From Nonomuraea polychroma (GTDB taxonomy: Bacteria > Actinomycetota > Actinomycetes > Streptosporangiales > Streptosporangiaceae), in assembly GCF_004011505.1 (NCBI RefSeq), contig NZ_SAUN01000001.1:9451501-9515500 (forward strand): a stretch of 64,000 nucleotides of DNA, in the 5' to 3' direction. Shown here in pieces: positions 58,559-64,000 of the stretch. The first letter of the stretch is position 1. The number at the start of each line of letters is the position of its first letter. Made by a program: the position numbers and the translations under genes. Below the pieces are notes generated by a model. The model searched no databases. It was not told the origin of the DNA and saw only the letters and a list, made by a program, of their open reading frames with translations.

Positions 58559-59065
58559 GTGAGTGACCCGGCACCTGGCCTGAATTCGGAGCAACTCGGT
58601 GCGTACTTCGCTCTGATGGAGGTCAGCAGCCTTCTTCAGTACGCGGTGGACGAGCACCTGCGCGCCGACGGTGACCTCAGTTACGTGCAGTTCCAGATCC
58701 TGGCGCGGCTGGTGGACGCTCCAGAGGGCAGGCTGCGGATGACGGATCTGGCCGACGGTGTCGTGTACAGCCGCAGCGGGCTCACCTACCAGGCGGGATT
58801 GCTGGACAAACGCGGCCTGATCACCCGCTCACCGTCGCCGGACGACGAGCGCAGTGTCATGGTGACTGTCACCGACGCCGGCCGGGGCCTGATCGCCCAT
58901 GTGCTTCCCGGGCATGTCGACCGCGTCCGGCAGTTGCTGTTCGAACCGATGACCGGCGAGGACCTCACCGCCCTCAGCACCGTTCTCGGTCGTGTCCGCG
59001 ACCACATGCGCGCCACCCCGCCACGGTCCGCCAAACCCCGCGCCGGACGCAACCGAACCGACTGA
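58559..59065 (+). CDS. MarR-family transcriptional regulator
   Basis: 168 residues from GTG (VSDPAPGLNSEQLGAYF). Winged-helix core: LSYVQFQILARLVDAPEGRLRMTDLADGVVYSRSGLTYQAGLLDKRGLITRSPSPDDERSVMV, with the conserved DDxR wing. Flanking helices form the dimer. It is followed by an XRE regulator gene 13 bp later. A palindrome before it recurs twice at the promoter of the quinone reductase gene 1.5 kb downstream, indicating autoregulation and control of that operon. Confidence 0.9.
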   Translation: MSDPAPGLNSEQLGAYFALMEVSSLLQYAVDEHLRADGDLSYVQFQILARLVDAPEGRLRMTDLADGVVYSRSGLTYQAGLLDKRGLITRSPSPDDERSVMVTVTDAGRGLIAHVLPGHVDRVRQLLFEPMTGEDLTALSTVLGRVRDHMRATPPRSAKPRAGRNRTD

Positions 59066-59078
59066 AGGGCGGAGAGGG

Positions 59079-59900
59079 ATGGACCGAGCACTGCTGGCGG
59101 ACTTTCTCCGGGCACGGCGGGAGAGGCTGCAGCCGGAGGACGTCGGGCTTCCCCGTGGCTCACGGCGTCGTACGGGTGGACTGCGGCGCGAGGAGATCGC
59201 GGTGCTGGCCGGCATGTCGGCCGATTACTACAGTCGGCTCGAGCAGCAGCGCGGTCCGATGCCGTCCGAGCAGATGCTCGCCGCCCTGGCGCGGGCGCTG
59301 AACCTCAGCCCGAGTGAGCGGGAGCACTTGTTCGCCCTCGGCGGGCACTCGGCTCCGCGGCGCTCCTTGCGCGACGAGCAGGTCAGTCCGGCCATGAGGC
59401 GCATCGTCGAGCGTCTCTCAGACACGCCTGCGATCGTGTTGTCCCGGTTCGGCGAGACGCTGTTGCAGAACCAGTCGGCGGTTGCCCTGCTCGGCGACTA
59501 CACCCGGTTCAACGGCATGTCCCGCTACCTGGTCTACCGCTGGTTCACCGACCCGGCGCAGCGCGCCCTCTATCCCTCCGAGGACCATGCCCTCCGCGGC
59601 CGGGTCTTCACCGCGGAGATCCGGGCGGCGTACACGGCCGACCCTACGGGCACAGCCGGCGAGATCGTCGACGCGCTGCTGGCGGTCAGCCCCGAGTTCG
59701 CCGAGGTCTGGCGGCGGCACGAGGTGGATGTCACCCACCACCACGATCTGAAGCGCTACCGCCATCCGGAACTGGGCGAGCTGGAGCTTTTCGGCCAGCG
59801 GCTGGTGGATCCCGACGAGGGCCAGGAGTTGCTGGTCTTCCTGGCGCAGCCCGGCTCACCGAGCGATGAGAAGCTCCAGCGCCTGATCGCGATGAGCTGA
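59079..59900 (+). CDS. XRE-family regulator with MmyB-like ligand-binding domain
   Basis: 273 residues from ATG (MDRALLADFLRARRERL) with GGAGAGGG upstream. HTH at about 10-75 (PEDVGLPRGSRRRTGGLRRE, EIAVLAGMSADYYSRLEQQR). The C-terminal 180 residues have the PAS-like MmyB features: VSPAMRRIVERLSDTPAIVL, LLGDYTRFNGMSRYLVYRWF, VFTAEIRAAYTADPTG and DLKRYRHPELGELELFGQRL. These regulators bind hydrophobic or fatty-acid-like ligands and often control a neighbouring dehydrogenase. It is probably co-transcribed with marR and followed by a strong hairpin. Confidence 0.9.
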   Translation: MDRALLADFLRARRERLQPEDVGLPRGSRRRTGGLRREEIAVLAGMSADYYSRLEQQRGPMPSEQMLAALARALNLSPSEREHLFALGGHSAPRRSLRDEQVSPAMRRIVERLSDTPAIVLSRFGETLLQNQSAVALLGDYTRFNGMSRYLVYRWFTDPAQRALYPSEDHALRGRVFTAEIRAAYTADPTGTAGEIVDALLAVSPEFAEVWRRHEVDVTHHHDLKRYRHPELGELELFGQRLVDPDEGQELLVFLAQPGSPSDEKLQRLIAMS

Positions 59901-59908
59901 GCCCGCCT

Positions 59909-59941
59909 CGTTATCCACGGACTGTTTGTCCGTGGATAACG
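59909..59941 (+). terminator. Perfect 14-bp hairpin after the XRE gene
   Basis: CGTTATCCACGGAC and its exact complement flank a 5-base loop (TGTTT), eight bases after the XRE stop. It contains TTATCCAC on each arm, but as hairpin arms rather than as separate DnaA boxes. Confidence 0.85.
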
Positions 59942-60008
59942 GTGACATTCACCCGGCTTCCGGTTCGCGCCATGCTTGATGGGTCGGAGCGGGAAGGTGG
60001 TGAGTAAC

Positions 60009-60452
60009 GTGGACCGGGAACTTCTGGAGCACTTTCTCCGGGCGCGCCACAATGAGGTTGGGGGCGATCATGTCGGCCCGGTCATGACGCGCATCGTCGA
60101 GCGTCTGCCGGACTATCCGGCGATGGTGTTCTCCCGGTGCGGCGAGGTGCTGTTGCAGACTCGTCCGGCGATTGTTCTGTTCGGCGATTACACCCGGTTC
60201 GGCGGAGCGTCGCGCTCTTTGGTCTACCGCTGGTTCGCTGACCCGGCGGCGCGCGAGCGCTACCTCGTCGAGGTGGGCGTCACCGGTCACTGGCACCTCC
60301 GACGCTACCGGCATGCCGACCTGGGAGAGCTGGAGCTATGCCGACAGCTTCTGGTGGAGCCCGTGGAGCACCAGATGCTGGTGGTCTTCATGGCCGTCCC
60401 GGGCTCTCCAAGCGACGAGAAGCTCCGCCGCCTGACAGTCGCGGGCGACTAG
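60009..60452 (+). CDS. Shortened paralogue of the adjacent XRE regulator, without HTH domain
   Basis: 147 residues from GTG (VDRELLEHFLRARHNEV). It follows its neighbour's order, DRxLLxxFLRAR, then directly PVMTRIVERLPDYPAMVF, LFGDYTRFGGASRSLVYRWF, and DLGELELCRQLLVEP to PGSPSDEKLRRL. Against the 273-residue gene just upstream it has lost the whole HTH (about 75 residues) and the EIRAAYTADP part (about 50 residues), both in frame. It could still fold as a ligand-binding domain and compete with the full protein. It is either a functional partner or a decaying duplicate. Confidence 0.75.
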   Translation: MDRELLEHFLRARHNEVGGDHVGPVMTRIVERLPDYPAMVFSRCGEVLLQTRPAIVLFGDYTRFGGASRSLVYRWFADPAARERYLVEVGVTGHWHLRRYRHADLGELELCRQLLVEPVEHQMLVVFMAVPGSPSDEKLRRLTVAGD

Positions 60453-60490
60453 ACCCCGGCGGCTGTGAGCCGGCTCACACCGTACAAAAG

Positions 60491-60544
60491 TTGCTTCGAA
60501 TTCGAAGCGTGCTATGGTCACGAAGTGCTTCGAAAACGAAGCAC
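60491..60544 (+). promoter_or_regulatory. Promoter with two palindromic operators before the quinone reductase gene
   Basis: A -35 TTGCTT (60491-60496) and -10 TATGGT (60513-60518) have a 16-bp spacer. GCTTCGAATTCGAAGC (60493-60508), a perfect 16-bp palindrome, covers the -35. GTGCTTCGAAAACGAAGCAC (60525-60544), a second palindrome with 8-bp arms, lies just past the -10. Both share GCTTCGAA with the site before marR. This is a classic layout for repression. Confidence 0.75.
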
Positions 60545-60572
60545 CTCACGATGAAAGAGACGAGGGCTTGTG

Positions 60573-61517
60573 ATGAAGGCAGTGCGTTTCCACGAGTACG
60601 GCGACCCGAGCGTCCTGCGTTACGAGGACGTCGAGCAGCCCGTCCCCGGCGCCGGGCAGGTGTTGATCCAGGTCGCCGCGACGTCGTTCAATGGGGTCGA
60701 CGGCAACATCCGCGCCGGATTCATGCAGGGTCCGATCCCGGTGACGCTGCCGCACACGCCGGGCATCGACGTGTCCGGCACGATCGCGGCGCTGGGCGAG
60801 GGCGTGACCGGCATCCAGTTCGGTGACCAGGTCGTAGGGTTCCTGCCGATGGTGGCCGATGGCGCGGCCGCGGAGTACGTCGTCGCTCCGGCCGAGATTC
60901 TCGCTCCGGCGCCGACCAGCATCTCCTTGGCCGACGCCGCCGCGCTACCCATCGTCGGTCTCACCGCGTGGCAGGCGCTGTTCGACCACGCGAAGCTGGC
61001 GGCCGGCCAGCGCGTGCTGATCAACGGCGCGGGCGGCGCCGTCGGGGGCCACGCCGTTCAGCTGGCCAAGAACGCCGGCGCGTACGTGATCGCCACGGCC
61101 AGCCCCCGCAGCATCGAGCAGGTCAAGGCCACAGGTGCCGATGAGGTCATCGACCACACCACCACCGAGGTGGCCGCGGCGGTGAGCGAGCCGGTCGACG
61201 TTGTGCTCAACCTCGCCCCGATCAACCCGGCGCAGTTGGCCGCACTGCTCACCCTGATCCGTCCCGGCGGAGTGCTGGTGAACACCACGGTGTGGATGCC
61301 CGCCCCCAGCGACGAGCAGCGCGGCGTACGCGGCATCGACCTGTTCGTCCGCAGCGACGCCACCCAGCTGTCCCACCTGGTCGCGCTAATCGACTCCGGC
61401 GAACTGCACGTCGACGTCGCCCAGCAGGTCCCCCTCCCGGAGCTGCCGGCCGTGCACGCCCAGGCCGCCGCGGGTGCGCTGCCCGGCAAGACCGTCATCG
61501 TCGCCCCCACCGCCTGA
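60573..61517 (+). CDS. Zinc-independent quinone oxidoreductase (MDR family)
   Basis: 314 residues from ATG (MKAVRFHEYGDPSVLRY). GroES-like N-terminal half (PGIDVSGTIAALGEGVTG) and a Rossmann half with VLINGAGGAVGGHAVQLAKNAGAYVIATA. No structural or catalytic zinc cysteines are present, as in quinone oxidoreductases that use NADPH. Its promoter has two operators for the upstream MarR protein, and an NmrA-like oxidoreductase gene follows 62 bp later. Together they form an inducible detoxification unit. Confidence 0.88.
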   Translation: MKAVRFHEYGDPSVLRYEDVEQPVPGAGQVLIQVAATSFNGVDGNIRAGFMQGPIPVTLPHTPGIDVSGTIAALGEGVTGIQFGDQVVGFLPMVADGAAAEYVVAPAEILAPAPTSISLADAAALPIVGLTAWQALFDHAKLAAGQRVLINGAGGAVGGHAVQLAKNAGAYVIATASPRSIEQVKATGADEVIDHTTTEVAAAVSEPVDVVLNLAPINPAQLAALLTLIRPGGVLVNTTVWMPAPSDEQRGVRGIDLFVRSDATQLSHLVALIDSGELHVDVAQQVPLPELPAVHAQAAAGALPGKTVIVAPTA

Positions 61518-61579
61518 CGCCGCCCCATGAGGCCGACCCGGCCACCTTCGAAGCACCACCCATGACAGGAGAAACCTCG

Positions 61580-62521
61580 ATGTCTCACGACAATGTGATC
61601 ACGGTGCTCGGCGCGACCGGCACGCAAGGCGGCGCGGTCGCGCGGGCGCTGCTGACCGACGGCGAATTCACCGTACGGGCGGTGACGCGCAACGCCGCGT
61701 CGCCCAAGGCGCAGACTCTGGCCGGGCTCGGCGCCCACGTGGTGGAGGCGACCCTCACCGACGAGGGCAGCCTTCGCCGGGCATTCGACGGGGCATACGG
61801 CGCGTTCCTGGTTACGCCGTACTGGGAGCACCGTTCGCCCACCCGGGAACTGGCCGAGGTGGAGAACCTCATCAGCGCGGCCCAGGCCGCCGCCCTGCGG
61901 CACGTCGTGTGGTCGACGCTCGAGGACACCCGCGAGGCGATCGCGGCCGACGACACCCGGATGCCGTTCATCGGCGACGGCTACCGGGTGCCGCACTTCG
62001 ACGTGAAGGGAGGGGCCGCCGACGCCCTGTTCGCCAAGTCCGGCCTGCCCACGACGTACATGCTGATGTCCTTCTACTGGGACAACCTGCTCGGCCTGGC
62101 CAAGCCACAACGCGACCCGGACGGGACGCTGGCCTTCCATCTCCCGCTCGGCGACACGGCCATCGCGGGCGTCGCCTCCGACGACATCGGCCGGCTGGCG
62201 CTGCGCGTGCTGCGCCAGCCGTCGCAGACGATCGGCGCCACGGTTCCCGTGGTCGGCGAGTACCTGACCGGCGAGCAGATGGCGGCGGCGCTCAGCACGG
62301 TCCTCGGTGAGCCGGTGGCCTACCGCCCACCCACCCACGACCAGTTCCGCAGCGTCGGCTTCCCCGGCGCGGACGAGCTGGGAAACATGTTCCAGTACTA
62401 CACCGAGTTTCCCAGGTCCTATCTCGGCCGCCGCGACCTCGACATCGCACGCGCGTTCAACCCCGATCCGCTCACCCTGACCGACTTCCTGGCCGCGCAT
62501 CGTGCCGAACTCGCGGCCTGA
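61580..62521 (+). CDS. NmrA-like NAD(P)-binding oxidoreductase
   Basis: 313 residues from ATG (MSHDNVITVLGATGTQG) with AGGAGAAA upstream. The N-terminal GATGTQGGAVARALL is the NmrA-type dinucleotide motif, followed by VRAVTRNAASPKAQTLAGLG. LVTPYWEHRSPTRELAEVEN and KSGLPTTYMLMSFYWDNLLG complete the family pattern. The Tyr-x-x-x-Lys of short-chain dehydrogenases is absent, so it is either a redox sensor or an isoflavone-reductase-like enzyme. It should be co-transcribed with the quinone reductase. Confidence 0.87.
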   Translation: MSHDNVITVLGATGTQGGAVARALLTDGEFTVRAVTRNAASPKAQTLAGLGAHVVEATLTDEGSLRRAFDGAYGAFLVTPYWEHRSPTRELAEVENLISAAQAAALRHVVWSTLEDTREAIAADDTRMPFIGDGYRVPHFDVKGGAADALFAKSGLPTTYMLMSFYWDNLLGLAKPQRDPDGTLAFHLPLGDTAIAGVASDDIGRLALRVLRQPSQTIGATVPVVGEYLTGEQMAAALSTVLGEPVAYRPPTHDQFRSVGFPGADELGNMFQYYTEFPRSYLGRRDLDIARAFNPDPLTLTDFLAAHRAELAA

Positions 62522-62551
62522 CCGACTTCCTGGCGACTCGGACGAGCCCCG

Positions 62552-62715
62552 ATGACCAGCACCCGACCTCACCCCGTTCAGCCCGCCCGGAACCGCCAAC
62601 TATGCGCAGGCGGGCGCCTCCTTCCAGCTCGCGGCGCCGGTCGACCCGGCCGGGGCGTTCACCGCCCGCTCGATCGACGACGTCGTCCGCGCCGTCGCCA
62701 CCGCGCGGTCCGCGC
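62552..62715 (+). pseudogene. FAD-binding (PCMH) oxidoreductase, N-terminal relic
   Basis: After an ATG frame, one frame over, PGTANYAQAGASFQLAAP and VDPAGAFTARSIDDVVRAVA match the first 45 residues of berberine-bridge-type FAD oxidoreductases. The sequence then ends; the FAD-binding core is absent. It is a short remnant, frameshifted and truncated. Confidence 0.5.
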
Positions 62716-62803
62716 GACCCCGGCAGCCTCATCCTCGTCGTGACGAGCGCAGCGCATACGGCACAAATGATTAATCATGCATCGCGACACCAAGGATATC
62801 GAC

Positions 62804-63316
62804 ATGAGGACGCCAATACTTATCAGCTCAACGGACGACACCGTCTCGATCACGGTCCAACAGCGAAGCTCGGTGGCCCCCAGCAAAGCTTTCCGAATCA
62901 TCGTCCCAATCGATCTCACGTCCGTCTTCCACCGGGTGGCACCATTCCCCGGTGTCAAGAGCGTGGCGAACCAGACCGAAGAATGGGATCACGTCGGTCC
63001 GACCAGGAACCCTCAGTTCGACGACGGATCGCAAGTCGACGAACAGTTGACCGAATACACCGAAGGTTCAAGTTTCGCATATCAGCTGACGGGGTTCACT
63101 AATGTCCTTTCCCGCCTCGCCGCCGGCGTCAGAGGTGAATGGAACTTCAATCCCGACGGCGATGGCACGCTCCTCCGATGGACTTACGAGTTCAAGCCGC
63201 TTCCGGGACGTCGCTGGATTCTCGCCGGCCCGTTCGCGCCCCTGTGGCGCCGATACATGGTCGCCGCCCTTGCGCGCTGCGTGCGAGCGGTCGAAGCGGC
63301 ACAAGGCAACTCGTAG
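62804..63316 (+). CDS. SRPBCC (START-like) family protein
   Basis: 170 residues from ATG (MRTPILISSTDDTVSIT) with AAGGA eight bases upstream. VQQRSSVAPSKAFRIIVPID, FPGVKSVANQTEEWDHVGPTRNPQFDDGS and GEWNFNPDGDGTLLRWTYEFKPLPGR follow the helix-grip pattern of polyketide cyclase/START-like proteins that bind hydrophobic ligands. Ligand unknown. It is a stand-alone gene between relics. Confidence 0.75.
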   Translation: MRTPILISSTDDTVSITVQQRSSVAPSKAFRIIVPIDLTSVFHRVAPFPGVKSVANQTEEWDHVGPTRNPQFDDGSQVDEQLTEYTEGSSFAYQLTGFTNVLSRLAAGVRGEWNFNPDGDGTLLRWTYEFKPLPGRRWILAGPFAPLWRRYMVAALARCVRAVEAAQGNS

Positions 63317-63441
63317 GTGACCCCAGGATCCCGCTTCGCCGACCGGCGAATGCCGGTTCCCGAAGTCCTTGGCGTCAGCGCCGCCGCATCCGTGCTCGCC
63401 GCGGTGGCCGGCCACCCCGCCGCATCAGGGACCGCGGGAGC

Positions 63442-63990
63442 AGCAATCCTAACTTCGCCAACCGGCTGTACCGTCCCGCGACGGACGGGCAGCTGGTGGC
63501 GAAGGGGCCACGAGTCCCACACAGGATCATGCTGGACGTTGACGGCCGCCAGGTGGTGCGCCGCGGTAGGCAGACGATACAGGCACTGGAGGACCGGGCG
63601 GCGGAAGTGTGGCTACCGGTCGTCTAGGGCCTGACGCCCCATGACCTGAAAGAAAGCAGCGCACGCACGCACTTGCACAAGGTGTGGATGGACGAGGACC
63701 TGATCCCGGACGTGGCGCAGGCGGAGCGACTTGCCCACTCCATCGCGTCGATCAAGGGCAGGGCCACGCACATCTCGGACCGCTACTCGCACGTGTCGGA
63801 GCCGATGCGCCAGCAGCTCGTGGCGGCGCTGCAAAAGCGGTGGGAGGGCTCGCTGGGGCCGGAGGGCCAAAACCGGCCCTTCGAGGCTTCCGATATTGCA
63901 GGAGCTTCTGCGGCCGTACCTGCGCCCCTGGGTGGTGTCCTCCCAAATTCCTCCCATCGTCGGCGCGAAGATCATAGAAATGAGAAATGA
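63442..63990 (+). pseudogene. Third tyrosine integrase relic, with an in-frame stop
   Basis: One frame reads NPNFANRLYRPATDGQLVAK, runs to VWLPVV, meets a TAG at 63625-63627, and continues GLTPHDLKESSARTHLHKVW (the HxxR box replaced by PHDLK), DLIPDVAQAERLAHSI and ISDRYSHVSEPMRQQLVAAL with the Tyr. These are C-terminal segments of an integrase of a different subfamily from the two on its left. The catalytic Arg of HxxR is lost and a stop intervenes, so it is dead. The window ends in ACCAGGCCGTT, reminiscent of the terminator after the second integrase. Confidence 0.7.
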
Positions 63991-64000
63991 CCAGGCCGTT

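Noticed and set aside
1..64000. CRISPR arrays, rRNA genes and complete tRNA genes
   Set aside because: None seen: no regularly spaced 25-40 bp repeats, no rRNA-like stretches, and the two tRNA matches are 3' halves only.

Overview
The window is very GC-rich, uses GTG starts often, and has translationally coupled ATGA/GTGA junctions. Its genes are typical of an actinomycete: LAL-type LuxR regulators, F420-type PPOX enzymes, a TctABC/TctDE cluster, a MocR regulator and RepSA/Pra/KorSA-type element functions. A member of the Streptosporangiales (Nonomuraea-like) is my inference; no rRNA or other phylogenetic marker is present.

Layout. (1) Positions 1-9706 are the right-hand part of an actinomycete integrative and conjugative element (AICE) of the pSAM2 type. 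It carries the N-terminal part of a RepSA-like initiator, a TraB/FtsK translocase, small coupled genes, a Pra-like activator, a GntR (KorSA-like) repressor with matching palindromes at both promoters, an XRE-TPR regulator coupled to a flavoprotein, small membrane proteins and several large inverted repeats. It ends at a 46-bp 3' half of tRNA-Ile(GAT), taken to be the att site; int/xis should lie left of the window. (2) 9.7-22.1 kb is a decayed stretch: an IS3 orfA relic, an FAD oxidoreductase, two LAL regulators (one apparently with an internal deletion), and several hydrolase genes that are chimeric, centrally deleted or frameshifted. (3) 22.3-42.8 kb is mostly ordinary chromosome: a pRiA4b-like protein, a TIM-barrel protein, a methyltransferase, a MerR / imine reductase / F420 enzyme unit, a GbsR-PaiB pair divergent from a MocR regulator, an MFS exporter, a four-gene ABC transporter plus NarL-type two-component operon, secreted proteins, an M23 peptidase, and YCII and TOPRIM proteins. 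(4) 42.8-49.2 kb holds a tripartite tricarboxylate transporter (tctCBA), divergent tctDE-like two-component genes and an orphan TAXI-type binding lipoprotein. (5) 49.3-64.0 kb is accessory: IS256 and erythromycin-esterase relics, three integrase relics in the same orientation (two followed by the same terminator and tRNA-Ala-derived att sequence), a DUF4331 gene, and a MarR/XRE/quinone-reductase/NmrA cluster whose promoters share a palindromic operator.

How parts work together. In the AICE the GntR protein is predicted to repress itself and the pra promoter, with Pra switching on replication and excision and TraB moving DNA. In the Tct locus the two-component pair probably controls the transporter through two 18-bp direct repeats exactly 30 bp apart between the divergent genes. 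In the last cluster the MarR protein probably represses itself and the oxidoreductase genes through the 16-bp palindrome GCTTCGAATTCGAAGC and a related 20-bp palindrome.

A recurrent theme is genes that keep both ends but have lost their middle, often in frame (tannase/esterase, LAL, IS256, XRE paralogue), or that fuse two unrelated genes (hydrolase-VOC). All family assignments rest on reading the translated sequence; no database search was run.
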